From the NCBI RefSeq assembly GCF_025997855.1, contig NZ_AP026560.1:2072001-2136000 (forward strand): a DNA stretch of 64,000 bases, read 5' to 3'. Below, in pieces: positions 20,959 through 37,754 of this stretch. The DNA comes from Deinococcus aetherius. Its GTDB lineage: Bacteria > Deinococcota > Deinococci > Deinococcales > Deinococcaceae. The position numbers and the translations under genes were made by a program. Position 1 is the first letter of the stretch; the number at the start of each line of letters is the position of its first letter. Below the pieces are notes generated by a model, which saw only the letters and a program-made list of their open reading frames with translations, did not search any database and was not told the origin of the DNA.

Positions 20959-21638
20959 TCGAGTTCCGCAACGTGACCCTGGAGTACCCGGTGACCCGCA
21001 CCCTCGCACTCGACGACCTGACCATGTCGGTGGGCAAGGGGGAGTTCGTGTACCTCGTCGGCCACTCGGGGGCGGGCAAGAGCAGCTTCATGAATCTGGT
21101 GCTCAAGCGGGCCCTGCCCACCCGGGGCGAAATCCGGGTCGTCGGCGAGCCGCTGACCCGCTACCGGGGCCGCCGCACCGCCCTGCTGCGCCGCCGTATC
21201 GGCACCGTCTTCCAGGAAAACCTGCTGCTGGAACACCTGAACACCCAGGACAACGTGGCCTTCACCCTGCGGGTCACGGGCGTACCGCAACGCGAGTGGC
21301 CCGCCCGGGTGAACGCGGCCCTGCGGACCGTGGGCCTGGAGCACAAGAAGCACGCCCTCCCCCTCCAGCTCTCCCAGGGCGAGCAGCAGCGCGTCGCCAT
21401 CGCCCGCGCCATCGTGAGCGACCCGCCCCTGCTGCTGGCCGACGAGCCCACCGGCAACCTCGACCCCGAGAACGGGCGCGAGGTGCTCAAGGTCCTCCAG
21501 AACGTCAACCTGCGGGGAACGACCGTCATCGTCGCCACACACGCCCGCGAACTCGTGGAGACCTTCCGCCACCGCACGCTGACCCTGCGCAAGGGGAAGC
21601 TGGTGCGGGACGATCCCTACGGGGGCTACGCGCTGTGA
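20955..21638 (+). CDS. ftsE: Cell division ATP-binding protein FtsE
   Basis: 227 residues, an ABC ATPase with Walker A GHSGAGKS at about residues 36-43, Q-loop [10 protein letters not shown], signature LSQGEQQR, Walker B LLLADEP and H-loop ATHARE. It forms the FtsEX complex with the membrane partner encoded next. The complex controls peptidoglycan hydrolysis at the septum. The only ribosome-binding hint is GAGG about 5 nt upstream; a short overlapping ORF precedes it. Confidence 0.95.
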   Translation: MIEFRNVTLEYPVTRTLALDDLTMSVGKGEFVYLVGHSGAGKSSFMNLVLKRALPTRGEIRVVGEPLTRYRGRRTALLRRRIGTVFQENLLLEHLNTQDNVAFTLRVTGVPQREWPARVNAALRTVGLEHKKHALPLQLSQGEQQRVAIARAIVSDPPLLLADEPTGNLDPENGREVLKVLQNVNLRGTTVIVATHARELVETFRHRTLTLRKGKLVRDDPYGGYAL

Positions 21639-21663
21639 GGGCACCGCACCGTGGAGGCAGGGC

Positions 21664-22527
21664 GTGACCTACCACCTCCGCCAGGCCCTCCTCGCCATGC
21701 GCGGGAACCTCACGGCGACCTTCGCCACGCTGATGACGATGACCCTCACGCTGCTGATGCTGGGCTTCGTGCTGCTCCTCACCCTGAACGTGAACCGGAC
21801 CCTCGCGCAGCTCGAATCGCAGGTGGAGGTGGCGGCCTTCCTGCGGGACGGGGCGGACGGGCAAAGGCTCCTGACCCAGGTGAGGGCGCTGCCCCAGGTG
21901 CGCGAAGCGACCCTCGTCACGAGTGAACAGGTGCTCGGCGAGATGACGCGCGACTACCCGTACGCGCGCGACGCTGCCGAACTCGCCGGGAACCCCTTCC
22001 CCGACACGCTGCGGATGCGAGTCTCCCGGGTGGAGGACTCGCGCGCCGTCGCCCGGGCGGTCGAGACCCTCGCCGGGGTGGAGGACGTGGAGTACGGGGC
22101 CGGGTACGTGGACCAGACGGTGCGGACCCTGACCGCCGTGCGCGGGGCGGGGTACGCGCTCGTGGGGCTGCTGCTGCTCGGGACCTTATTCAACATCCTC
22201 AACGCCGTGCGGGTCGCCATGTACGCCCGGCGGCAAGAGATCAGCGTGATGCGGCTCCTCGGAGCGACGCGCGGCTTCATCCGGATGCCGCACGTCATCG
22301 AGGGGCTGATCCTGGGGGTCACGGCGTCGGCGCTCGCCCTGGCGCTGCTGACGCCGACGTACCTCGAACTCGCCGAGCGGGTGGGGCTGTTCGCGCCCGT
22401 CTTTCCCGTCGTGCGCGACCTGCCCACGCTGCTCCCCATCCTGGGGGCGGTGGGGGGGCTGGGCGTCGTCATCGGCTTTTTCGGCAGCCTCTTCGCGTCC
22501 CGCCGCTACCTGCGGGAACTCGAATGA
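21664..22527 (+). CDS. ftsX: Cell division protein FtsX
   Basis: 287 residues. TM1 is near residues 22-45 (LMTMTLTLLMLGFVLLLTL), an extracytoplasmic domain of about 120 residues follows (QVEVAAFL, VSRVEDSRAV), then TM2-TM4 with the MacB/FtsX core RRQEISVMRLLGATRGFI. FtsX passes the ATPase signal across the membrane to a wall-hydrolase regulator. Starts GTG, 25 nt after ftsE; its end overlaps the EnvC-like gene by ATGA. Confidence 0.95.
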   Translation: MTYHLRQALLAMRGNLTATFATLMTMTLTLLMLGFVLLLTLNVNRTLAQLESQVEVAAFLRDGADGQRLLTQVRALPQVREATLVTSEQVLGEMTRDYPYARDAAELAGNPFPDTLRMRVSRVEDSRAVARAVETLAGVEDVEYGAGYVDQTVRTLTAVRGAGYALVGLLLLGTLFNILNAVRVAMYARRQEISVMRLLGATRGFIRMPHVIEGLILGVTASALALALLTPTYLELAERVGLFAPVFPVVRDLPTLLPILGAVGGLGVVIGFFGSLFASRRYLRELE

Positions 22528-24005
22528 GGCGCCGCTGGGTCCTGCCCACGCTCCTCTCGGCGGCCCTGCTGGCGGGCGCCCAGACGACGAGCGAGCGGCT
22601 GGAGAGCTTGCAGCGCGAGTTGGGGCAGCAGCGGCAACTCAGCACCGGGCAGCGCCAGGAACTCGAACGCCTGCGCGCGAACATCGAGAACTTGACGGCG
22701 CAGCAGCGGCAGACCCTCGCCCGGCTCGACGCGCTGGCGGGAAACGTTGCCGACCTGGAGAACCAGGCGGCGACCCTGGCCGCGCGGGTGGCCCTCGCCG
22801 AGCGGCAACTCGCCGACACGACGGCCCAGCGCGACCTCACCGAGAAGCGGGTGGTCCGCCTCCAGGGGGACGTGCGCGGACTGCTGGGCGCCCTCTACCG
22901 CGAACGGAGCGGGCGGTATCTCCAGCTTCTCTCGCAGTCGGCCAACCTCTCGGACCTCCTGATCCGGCTGCGGTACGCCAACCTCGCCGGGCAGCACAAC
23001 GTCGAGGTGATCGAGACGCTGCGGGGAGCGGTGCAGACGCTCACGGCGCAGCAGGCGCAGGAACGGCAGCAGGCGGCAACCCTCCAGGGGCTGCAAACCC
23101 AGCGCCTCGCCCGGCTGGAGGAGTTGCGCGACCGCCGCGCCGAGCAGCAAACCCTGCTCGCCTCCCTGCGCCGCAGCGAGCGGAGTCAGCGCACCCTCGC
23201 CGCGCAGACGCAGGCCGAGCAGGCGCTCACCGCCCGGACCATCGACGGGCTGGTGGGCGCCGTGGTGAGGGAACGTGTCCGGCTGGAGGCCGAGCGCCGC
23301 CGCCGCCTGGAGGAAGAACGACAGCGCCGCGAGGCCGAGTTGCGCCGCATCCGCGAGGCCCAGGAACGCGCCCGGCAGGAGGCGTTGCGCCTGGCCCGCC
23401 TCCGCGCCGAGCAGGAGCGGCAAGCCCGCCTCGCCCGGGAGCGCGCCCAGGCCGAGGCCGAAGCCCGTGCCCGCGCGCAGGCCGAGGCAAGAGCGCAGGC
23501 GGCACGCGAAGCCGCCCTCGCCGCCCAGCGCCAGCGGGAAGCGCAACTCCGCAGCGAGCAGGCGGCCCTCAGCCAGCGTCAGAGCCAGGTGCAGCAGGAG
23601 GCGGCGCAGGTCGAGCGGCAGCTTTCTCCCCTGCCCCTGAGCGGTGGCCCGGTCGGCTTTCCCCTCCCCGGGGGGAGTGTCACCCAGCCCTACGGGGCGA
23701 ACGGGGCGCAGTGGGTGGTCCTCGGTGCCCCCGACGGCACCCCCGCCGTCGCCGCCCTCGACGGCAACGTGATCGCCACGACCTACTACGCCAGCCTGGG
23801 CTGGGTCGTCCTGCTCGACCACGGCCCCACCGTCACCGCCTACTTCGGCCTGCAAGACTCCCGGGTCGGCGTCGGCGAACGGGTCGCGCGCGGCACCCCC
23901 CTCGGCTCGGTGGGCGGCAGCCCCATCTTCGGGCCGGGGCGGATGGCCTTTCAGGTCAACAGCGTGAGCGGGGGGAGCCGGAGGCCGGTGGCGCCGCCGT
24001 TTTGA
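22524..24005 (+). CDS. EnvC-like murein hydrolase activator with degenerate LytM domain
   Basis: 493 residues. A signal peptide (LPTLLSAALLAGAQ) is followed by two long coiled coils (about residues 25-110 and 165-370, very rich in Gln, Arg, Glu and Ala) and a C-terminal M23/LytM domain from about 380. The zinc ligands are lost: the usual H-x-H reads RMAFQVN and the YAHL-type segment reads TAYFGLQD. This matches EnvC-class proteins that activate amidases rather than cut wall themselves. The ATGA overlap with ftsX makes an ftsE-ftsX-envC operon. Confidence 0.9.
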   Translation: MRRRWVLPTLLSAALLAGAQTTSERLESLQRELGQQRQLSTGQRQELERLRANIENLTAQQRQTLARLDALAGNVADLENQAATLAARVALAERQLADTTAQRDLTEKRVVRLQGDVRGLLGALYRERSGRYLQLLSQSANLSDLLIRLRYANLAGQHNVEVIETLRGAVQTLTAQQAQERQQAATLQGLQTQRLARLEELRDRRAEQQTLLASLRRSERSQRTLAAQTQAEQALTARTIDGLVGAVVRERVRLEAERRRRLEEERQRREAELRRIREAQERARQEALRLARLRAEQERQARLARERAQAEAEARARAQAEARAQAAREAALAAQRQREAQLRSEQAALSQRQSQVQQEAAQVERQLSPLPLSGGPVGFPLPGGSVTQPYGANGAQWVVLGAPDGTPAVAALDGNVIATTYYASLGWVVLLDHGPTVTAYFGLQDSRVGVGERVARGTPLGSVGGSPIFGPGRMAFQVNSVSGGSRRPVAPPF

Positions 24006-24041
24006 GGGAAAAGCGCAAGAGCTATCTACCTCCGTTCAAAC

Positions 24042-24434
24042 CTACGACCAAGCAAGGCTTTCAAGCCGACCACCAGTCGCCAGCCAATGGCTGAAGGCAG
24101 CTTGCGCTTGTCCGCGCGTTACCGTTTCACTCCACCTCCGGGTAAAAACCTCTGTATCGTCATCGAAAACAACCTCATCGGCTTGCACGGTTAGGAGGGC
24201 AGGGTCGGTCACGTAATGCTCCCCATGCTCATGGAGTCTCACCAAAGCTCGACTACCGCTGAACCAAACCTTAAAGCAGCCGAGACTTACACGGCCTTTT
24301 ACATGCTCGACAGTGTAAAAGACAGGCAGGTCACCCACTGGTTGGATGGCCTCAAGGACTTCCTTTGCATTCTTGAGGTTGAGGTTCTCAAGCCTACGGC
24401 CCGACGCGAAGCGAATGGTCTCGACTTCAAACAC
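24042..24434 (-). CDS. Orphan Imm1-like immunity-type protein (tentative)
   Basis: 130 residues from GTG 24434, which lies 6 nt after TATGGT (24441-24446). Soluble and mixed alpha/beta. It contains [37 protein letters not shown] and a terminal [15 protein letters not shown]. The closing A-x-x-x-W-L-x-T-G-x-R pattern recalls Imm1-family antitoxins of contact-dependent toxin systems, but this is from memory. Its DNA is clearly less GC-rich than its surroundings, suggesting acquisition. No toxin gene is adjacent. It sits between the envC-like gene and rpsP. Confidence 0.55.
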   Translation of the reverse strand: MFEVETIRFASGRRLENLNLKNAKEVLEAIQPVGDLPVFYTVEHVKGRVSLGCFKVWFSGSRALVRLHEHGEHYVTDPALLTVQADEVVFDDDTEVFTRRWSETVTRGQAQAAFSHWLATGGRLESLAWS

Positions 24435-24440
24435 CCGGCC

Positions 24441-24481
24441 ACCATACCCCCTTGCCCCTCCCCCCTCTTCTCTGATACTCT
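24441..24481. promoter_or_regulatory. Divergent promoters, immunity-like gene and rpsP
   Basis: Plus strand: TTGCCC (24452-24457), 18-nt spacer, TACTCT (24476-24481) with TG one base upstream (extended -10). This is the likely rpsP operon promoter with a leader of about 105 nt. An in-frame GTG 6 nt downstream would allow a 10-codon leader ORF (24488-24520). Minus strand: TATGGT at 24441-24446 for the immunity-like gene. Confidence 0.5.
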
Positions 24482-24483
24482 CC

Positions 24484-24521
<38 letters not shown>

Positions 24522-24593
24522 CCCCGCGACCTAGGCGGGAGACCACCCTCACCACCCCAACCCGAGGCCTGGCCTCCAGAGGTACTTCCCAAC

Positions 24594-24842
<249 letters not shown>

Positions 24843-24862
24843 GGCGACCACACAAACGAGAA

Positions 24863-24889
24863 AGGGGCTCCTGCGGGGGCCTCTTTTTT
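24863..24889 (+). terminator. rpsP intrinsic terminator
   Basis: AGGGGCTCC pairs with GGGGGCCTCT across a short loop, followed by TTTTTT (24884-24889), 20 nt after the rpsP stop. It probably allows S16 to be made in excess of the downstream maturation factors. Confidence 0.8.
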
Positions 24890-24992
24890 GGTGAGTGGGA
24901 AGTGGTACGTGGTCAGTGGGGAAAGCGAGGCGGGAGCCTGAAGCTCTGGCTTCCGGCCCCCACTCACCACTAACCACGCACCACTCACCCTC
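24888..24992. repeat. Intergenic GTGGGAAGTGG-type hairpin repeat, copy 2
   Basis: Begins GGTGAGTGGGAAGTGG on the plus strand and ends CCACGCACCACTCACC. The two ends are imperfect reverse complements (about 32 nt each) around a variable centre. It shares a 15-mer and both arm sequences with copy 1 at 5203-5307, in the opposite orientation. It lies exactly between the rpsP terminator and the khpA -10 box TACAAT (24993-24998). Confidence 0.7.
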
Positions 24993-25005
24993 TACAATGC
25001 GCCCC

Positions 25006-25245
25006 ATGAAGACCGACCCCGTGGAACTGACGCTCTTTCTGGCGCAGAGCGTGGTGGACCAGCCCTCGCTGGTGCGCGCCTCCAAGCGCGGGCCGACCGT
25101 GATCGTGCGCGTCGGGCCCGGCGAGGAGGGGCGGCTGATCGGGCGGCAGGGGCGCGTGATCCAGGCCATCCGTACCCTCGTGCGCGCGGCGAGTGACCCC
25201 CGCGAGCGCGTGAACGTGGACCTCGACGCGCCGCGCAAGTCGTGA
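25006..25245 (+). CDS. khpA: KH-domain RNA-binding protein KhpA
   Basis: 79 residues, a single KH domain with the GxxG-type loop LIGRQGRVIQAIRTLV. In this genomic position it corresponds to KhpA (YlqC), a small RNA-binding protein associated with cell-envelope and ribosome functions. TACAAT at 24993-24998 is 7 nt before the ATG at 25006; an in-frame ATG at 24997 overlaps the -10 and is less likely. Its stop overlaps the rimM GTG. Confidence 0.9.
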   Translation: MKTDPVELTLFLAQSVVDQPSLVRASKRGPTVIVRVGPGEEGRLIGRQGRVIQAIRTLVRAASDPRERVNVDLDAPRKS

Positions 25246-25781
25246 CCGCGCCGGAAGACACCACCCGCCTGGGGTACTTCCTGGGCCCGCACGGCGTTCA
25301 GGGCGGGGTCAAGGTATACGTGCTGGGCGACCCCGCGCAACTTCTGGACCTGCCCCGTGTGTGGGTGGAGGGCCGGGGCTGGTTGCGGGTGCGCCGGGCC
25401 GAGTCCGTCCCGCCCGGCGTGGCCCTGCACCTCGCCGGAGTCACCACGCGCGAGGGGGCGGAGGCGCTGCGGGACCTCAACGTCTTCGCCGCCGACAGCG
25501 ACCTGCCCGAGTTGGAGGAGGGGAGCTACTACTACCACGAGTTGCGCGGCCTCCCGGTGCTGGGGGCGGACGGCGCGCGGCTGGGCGAGGTGCGGGACGT
25601 GACGGACGGCGGGCACCAGGACCTCCTCGTCGTCACGCACGAACGGGGGGAGGACTTCGTGCCCTTGCAGGCGCCGTACGTGGTCGTGCAATCGGGGGAG
25701 ACGGGCAGGCCCGCCGCCATCGCCCTCACTGAGGACGCGCCGGGGGGACTGCTGGGGGAGGGGGCGGAGGAGGCACGCTGA
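25242..25781 (+). CDS. rimM: 16S rRNA processing protein RimM
   Basis: 179 residues. The N-terminal domain starts [20 protein letters not shown], matching the RimM GRIGKPHGLKGEV signature; the C-terminal PRC-barrel part has [16 protein letters not shown] and [12 protein letters not shown]. It assists maturation of the 30S head and binds S19. The GTG start overlaps the khpA stop (GTGA). Confidence 0.95.
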   Translation: MTAPEDTTRLGYFLGPHGVQGGVKVYVLGDPAQLLDLPRVWVEGRGWLRVRRAESVPPGVALHLAGVTTREGAEALRDLNVFAADSDLPELEEGSYYYHELRGLPVLGADGARLGEVRDVTDGGHQDLLVVTHERGEDFVPLQAPYVVVQSGETGRPAAIALTEDAPGGLLGEGAEEAR

Positions 25782-25797
25782 GCCTCCATTCCCTCCC

Positions 25798-26625
<828 letters not shown>

Positions 26626-26731
26626 GCGCCGGTCCCGCGTCCGGGGTTGATGGTCGAGGAGGCGGGAATTTGCGCTTGTAGTCGAGCTTCTGTGATCCGC
26701 GCCTAGTTCGGCTTTCCCGGATGGGCGCAGC

Positions 26732-27343
26732 ATGGGAACTGAGATGCAGGTGCCCCTCTTTCCCCTTCCCAACCTGGTCCTGTTTCCGGGACAGGTGCTG
26801 CCGCTGTACGTGTTCGAGCCCCGCTACCGGGAGTTGCTCGCCCGCGTGCTGGAAAACGGGGAGCCTTTCGGGATCGTCCGCATCCGCTGGTCGAGCGAGG
26901 CCTCGCCCCTTCCCTTCCACCAGCGGGTGTCGCGGGTGGGGACGCTGGCGCACGTCACCCGCGCCCAGCGCCACGAGGACGGCACGAGCAGCATCCTGGT
27001 CGTGGGCGGCGAACGTTTCACCGTGCAGGACTTCGACCTGTCTCACACCTACCTCAGCGCCGACGTGGCCCTCGCGCCCCTGGAGCCCGGTCCCCTGGAG
27101 GAGTCTGCCGTGGACGCCCTCGCCCGGCACCTGCTGTCGGGTGTGGTGCGTCTCTACCCCGACAATGCCGAGGCGATCCTCGACAACGCCCCCGAGGCCC
27201 CCCTGCTGATCGCCAGCTTCGCCGCCGCCCTGCTCCCCCTCACCCCCGAGCAGCGGGAGGAGGCGCTGGGGGCCCCGACCCTCAAGGGCCGCCTGGAGGC
27301 GCTGCTGGGCTTCGTGCCGACGGAGGCGCGGGAGTTGAACTAG
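26732..27343 (+). CDS. LON N-terminal (substrate-binding) domain protein
   Basis: 203 residues. It begins [20 protein letters not shown] and [13 protein letters not shown], the signature of the Lon N-terminal domain, and has no AAA+ or protease part. Such stand-alone LON-domain proteins are common; their function is unclear but may involve substrate recognition. Start 26732 versus 26744 (MQV) is undecided. Separated from trmD by 106 nt with no clear promoter. Confidence 0.85.
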   Translation: MGTEMQVPLFPLPNLVLFPGQVLPLYVFEPRYRELLARVLENGEPFGIVRIRWSSEASPLPFHQRVSRVGTLAHVTRAQRHEDGTSSILVVGGERFTVQDFDLSHTYLSADVALAPLEPGPLEESAVDALARHLLSGVVRLYPDNAEAILDNAPEAPLLIASFAAALLPLTPEQREEALGAPTLKGRLEALLGFVPTEARELN

Positions 27344-27458
27344 CCGAACCGAGGCGGGCCGGGGCCGTCTGGACCGGAATGCCTCGGCCCGGGAACTCTG
27401 CCCGTACAGTGAACGGGCCGTCTCCTCATTCCGCCTCTCCCCTCCCCGAGGTCCAGCC

Positions 27459-27974
27459 ATGAACCCGTTGCTTCCCGGCGCCCTGGCCCTGCTCCTCGCC
27501 TCGCAGGCAACAGATACCCGCGTCACCGTTCCCGGCACGAGCGTCAGCCTCGCCCTCCCAGCGGGCTTCGTGCCCATGCCCCCGGACGTTATCGCCCTCA
27601 AGTATTCGCGCGGTGGCACCCCCCCGGCCTACGTCTACTCCACCCCCGGCCCGAGCTGGGCGGTCAACATCGCCTTCGCCGTGCGGAACGTCGAGTTGCC
27701 GCCCGGCGACCTGGCCCCCGTGCGGGCTGCGCTGGAACGGTCGGTGCAGGGGACGCCAGGCCTGCGCTGGGTGGGGCACGGGATCGAACGAGTCGGGAAC
27801 CGGGACTGGATCGTGCTGCGCTTCTGGGTGAACGGCCTGGATCAGCCGATCTACAATCACCTGCGCGCCTCCCGGGAGGGGGACAGGACGCTCCTCGTCA
27901 CCGCCAACGTGACCAAGGCGCTGTATCCCAAGTACGCCGCTCAGCTCGACGAGGCGATGAAGAGCCTGAAGTAA
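27459..27974 (+). CDS. Secreted hypothetical protein
   Basis: 171 residues with an N-terminal signal peptide (LLPGALALLLASQATD), then beta-rich sequence with Trp and Tyr residues (KYSRGGTPPAYVYSTPG, NRDWIVLRFWVNGLDQ). This general pattern is seen in envelope proteins that recur in Deinococcus, but I assign no family. TACAGT at 27405-27410 and GAGGT 6 nt before the ATG suggest a conventional leadered mRNA. Confidence 0.7.
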   Translation: MNPLLPGALALLLASQATDTRVTVPGTSVSLALPAGFVPMPPDVIALKYSRGGTPPAYVYSTPGPSWAVNIAFAVRNVELPPGDLAPVRAALERSVQGTPGLRWVGHGIERVGNRDWIVLRFWVNGLDQPIYNHLRASREGDRTLLVTANVTKALYPKYAAQLDEAMKSLK

Positions 27975-28087
27975 CGCCCGTCAGAGCATCAAGAAGCTTG
28001 TCCTGTCAGGCTTGGCGAAAGAGCTCTGTTACGAAGAGGAGCCCCCTGGCCTCCCTCAGGCTGACCGTGCTTCCCGCGTCAACCGCT

Positions 28088-29008
<921 letters not shown>

Positions 29009-29053
29009 GTCCGGGCCAGGATAACGGGCGGCCTCGGTGGTACGCTCGGGCGC

Positions 29054-30150
<1,097 letters not shown>

Positions 30151-30154
<4 letters not shown>

Positions 30155-30555
30155 GACGCCGGGGCGGGGGTCTGCTCGCGGTGGGGCTGGGTTTTCTGGC
30201 CGGGCTGCTCGTCGCCTGCGTCCTCCTCGCCGTGCTGCTCGCACCGAAAAACCGCGTCGTGGCCCGCTGGGACGCTCCGGGTGATGTCTACCACGCCCTG
30301 ATCGTGGACGACGGCCCGAGCCCCACCGCGCTCCTGGGCTCCCTCCACCGCTGGCGGCTGTACCTGGGGCGCGACGCGCAGACACCGAGCTACGGCCATT
30401 TCGTCAGCCTGCCCGAGCTTCCCGACCTGTATGGGGAAGACGGCCCGAAATGGCAGGAAAGCCGGGTGAACTGGACGCCCGCCGGGGTCCGATTCTCCTT
30501 CTGGACGGGGCACGAGCTGTTTGTTCCGGCACGGGCCTACGAGAACGGGCGATGA
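30151..30555 (+). CDS. Small membrane-anchored hypothetical protein
   Basis: 134 residues. One N-terminal membrane helix (residues about 7-30, Leu/Ala/Val-rich) follows an Arg-rich start, then about 100 extracytoplasmic residues of mixed character. No family recognised. ATGA overlaps on both sides (with the peptidase and the kinase genes) mean it is translated with them. Confidence 0.75.
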
Positions 30556-31070
30556 GGAGTCTCCGGGTGAAGCGAATCCTGATCACAGGGATGTCCGGCA
30601 CGGGGAAGACCTCCGTGATCGAGGAGCTGTCACGTCGCGGATTTACTGCCATCGACACAGACTCGGACGAATGGTGCGAGTGGACGGTCGGGCATGAGGT
30701 CGGCAGCGAAACGTCCGAGCCCGATTGGGTGTGGAGGGAGGACAGGATGTGGCACCTCCTCTCCGAGCCCCGGGAGGCGCCCCTCTTCGTCTCGGGCTGC
30801 AAGACCAACCAGGGAAAGTTCTACGACCGCTTCGATCACGTCGTCCTGCTGAGCGCCCTGCCCGAAGTCATGCTGGAGCGCATCAAGGGCCGCACGAACA
30901 ACCCTTACGGTAAAAGCGCAGAGGAACGTGACCGCATCCTCCAGCACGTCCGTTTCGTCGAACCGCTGCTCCGGCACCGGGCGACCCTGGAGTTGGACAC
31001 GTCGGCGCTGACGGTGGCAGAGGTCGCAGACCGGCTCCTGGCCCTGACGACTCGAAACGCCCAGGGGTAA
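30552..31070 (+). CDS. P-loop kinase-like ATPase (AAA_18/shikimate-kinase-like)
   Basis: 172 residues. The P-loop ITGMSGTGKTSVIEELS is at residues about 10-26, followed by GFTAIDTDSDEW, the Asp pair typical of small nucleoside/shikimate-type kinases; the lid region is Arg-rich (RIKGRTNNPYGKSAEERDRI). Often annotated as AAA-family ATPase. Substrate unknown. Last gene of the three-gene unit. Confidence 0.8.
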   Translation: MRSLRVKRILITGMSGTGKTSVIEELSRRGFTAIDTDSDEWCEWTVGHEVGSETSEPDWVWREDRMWHLLSEPREAPLFVSGCKTNQGKFYDRFDHVVLLSALPEVMLERIKGRTNNPYGKSAEERDRILQHVRFVEPLLRHRATLELDTSALTVAEVADRLLALTTRNAQG

Positions 31071-31075
31071 TCCGC

Positions 31076-31645
31076 CTACCCGATCACCTTCCGCACCGTC
31101 TCCCTCCACCCCGGCGGGTACATCACCGCGAACTCCCCCCGGTGGTCGGCCCAGACGCGGTTGAAGTCGGCGTAACTCATCAGGACGTAGCCCAGCAGGG
31201 GGTCCATCAGGTAGACCTGCTCGCGGGCGTCGTCGTACCCGGTCACCACCCGCCAGTGGGGGATGACCGCCGTGGCGGTGACGTGCGATTGCAGGGCGAT
31301 GAGGGGCAACCGGGCGCGAACCGCCGCGCGCACGGTCTGGAGCGAGCCGCCCCGGTACAGCCGGGCCTCCAGCCCCACCTTCGGCGCGAAGTCCACGATG
31401 GCCTGGGCCGTCATGTAGGACCGCTCGGTGGGACGGGTCAGGCGGCTCACGTCCGCGAGGGAGACGTTGATGCCGAAGTACCCCAGCACCTGCGTGATGC
31501 TCGCCGGGCCACAGGCGTTGTAGGTCTGGTGGACGAGCGGCATCCCGGAGAGGACGTAGCCTGCCGGGGTGGGTGGGGCGGAGGTCGAGGCCGCCTGGGC
31601 GCCGCCAAACAGGGAGGCAAGGAGGAGGGGAAGCAGGAAGCGCAC
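31076..31645 (-). CDS. Secreted C39-like cysteine peptidase
   Basis: About 189 residues. A signal peptide ([17 protein letters not shown]) is followed by a papain-like C39 domain: the nucleophile is in [20 protein letters not shown], the His in [13 protein letters not shown] and the Asp in [10 protein letters not shown]. Single-domain and exported, so it probably acts on envelope proteins rather than bacteriocin leaders. GTG 31645 lies 6 nt after a CATGCT hexamer; an out-of-frame ATG nearby is rejected. Confidence 0.85.
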   Translation of the reverse strand: MRFLLPLLLASLFGGAQAASTSAPPTPAGYVLSGMPLVHQTYNACGPASITQVLGYFGINVSLADVSRLTRPTERSYMTAQAIVDFAPKVGLEARLYRGGSLQTVRAAVRARLPLIALQSHVTATAVIPHWRVVTGYDDAREQVYLMDPLLGYVLMSYADFNRVWADHRGEFAVMYPPGWRETVRKVIG

Positions 31646-31680
31646 GCGCGCAGCATGACTCAGCCCCTCTGACCGAACCC

Positions 31681-35070
<3,390 letters not shown>

Positions 35071-35074
35071 GCCC

Positions 35075-36658
<1,584 letters not shown>

Positions 36659-36739
36659 GGTGGGGACTCCTGCGGGCGGCGGAGGAGCGCGGCCCGGACG
36701 AAACAAGGGGGAAAGACTGCGCGCACCTGCGACTCACGC

Positions 36740-36778
36740 TTACGGGGGCGGGAGGAGGAGCGTCATCCCTCTATGATA
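36740..36778 (-). promoter_or_regulatory. prfC promoter -10 and mini-ORF MTLLLPPP
   Basis: TATCAT at 36773-36778 (minus strand), 6 nt, then ATG at 36766 opening an 8-codon frame, Met-Thr-Leu-Leu-Leu-Pro-Pro-Pro-stop (36740-36766). The geometry equals that of the leaderless genes in this window. prfC starts 81 nt further on with its own Shine-Dalgarno. No good -35 is seen. Confidence 0.4.
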
Positions 36779-37719
36779 CCGCCTACCGCTCGCCGTTGCC
36801 CGAACGCCGCGAGCAGCGCGTCCAGCGTTCCCAACCGCGTCTCGATGAGCCTTTCCGGGTCGCGGCTGTACCCGCCCGCCATGACCGTCACGAGGGGAAT
36901 GCACGCCCGGGCAGCCCAGCGGAACACCCGCTCATCCCGCTCCCGCACCCCGGCGGGCGTGAGGGCGAGGCGCCCCAGTTGATCTCCCTCCAGCACGTCC
37001 GCCCCCGCGAGGTAGAAGGCGAAGTCGGGGCGGAAGGCGGCCACGGCGGGGGCGACTTCACCGTCCAGCGCGGCGAGGTAGGCGGCGTCCCCGGTCCCGT
37101 CGGGCAGGGCCACATCCAGATCACTCCGCTCCTTTTGAAAAGGGTAGTTGTTCGCCCCGTGGACGCTGACGGTCAGGGTTCGCGCCTCGCCCGCGAGCAG
37201 CGAGGCCGTGCCGTTCCCCTGATGCACGTCGAGGTCGAGGATCAGGAGGCGCGCGGCGTGCCCGCCACCCAGGAGCCAGCGCGCGCAGATCACCACGTCG
37301 TTGAGGAAGGAGAAGCCTTCCGCGTGGTCGCGGTAGGCGTGATGCGTCCCGCCGCCGAGGTTCAGGCCGAAGCCGTGGGCCAGGGCGTCCCGGGTGGCGG
37401 CGAGGGTGGCGCCGCTGCTCGCCAGACCACGCTCCACGACCGCCGGGTTCCAGGGAAAGCCGAGGGCACGTTCCTCTGCCCGCGTCACCTCCCCGCGCCG
37501 CCAGCGGGCGAGATAGGCGGGGTCGTGGACGCGCTCAGCCAGCGCCCAGTCGAGGAGGGGAGCGTCCAGCAGGGGCAGGCGTTCGGCGGCCCCGGCGAGC
37601 AGGCGCTCCAGGAACTCGCGGGGGAGGAACTGTCTGCGGGGCGGCGGGCTGCCCGCGTACGCCGCCCGGCGAAAGGCGGTCCAGGCGTGGGGCCAGTCGC
37701 TGTGAACGGGCGGGGTCAC
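36763..37719 (-). CDS. Histone deacetylase-family protein (acetoin utilisation-like)
   Basis: 318 residues. The zinc-hydrolase signature is present: NLGGGTHHAY, LDLDVHQGNGTA, SVHGANNYPF, AGADVLEGDQLG and AGGYSRD, with all three zinc ligands (Asp, His, Asp) and the catalytic His pair. Bacterial members deacetylate small molecules or proteins such as acetyl-CoA synthetase. GTG 37719 lies 6 nt after TAGCCT (37726-37731); the GTG at 37725 abuts the -10 and is unlikely. It is divergent from the next gene. Confidence 0.9.
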   Translation of the reverse strand: MTPPVHSDWPHAWTAFRRAAYAGSPPPRRQFLPREFLERLLAGAAERLPLLDAPLLDWALAERVHDPAYLARWRRGEVTRAEERALGFPWNPAVVERGLASSGATLAATRDALAHGFGLNLGGGTHHAYRDHAEGFSFLNDVVICARWLLGGGHAARLLILDLDVHQGNGTASLLAGEARTLTVSVHGANNYPFQKERSDLDVALPDGTGDAAYLAALDGEVAPAVAAFRPDFAFYLAGADVLEGDQLGRLALTPAGVRERDERVFRWAARACIPLVTVMAGGYSRDPERLIETRLGTLDALLAAFGQRRAVGGIIEG

Positions 37720-37754
37720 GGCCACAGGCTAAGGCGTGCGGCTAAGCTGGCGGG

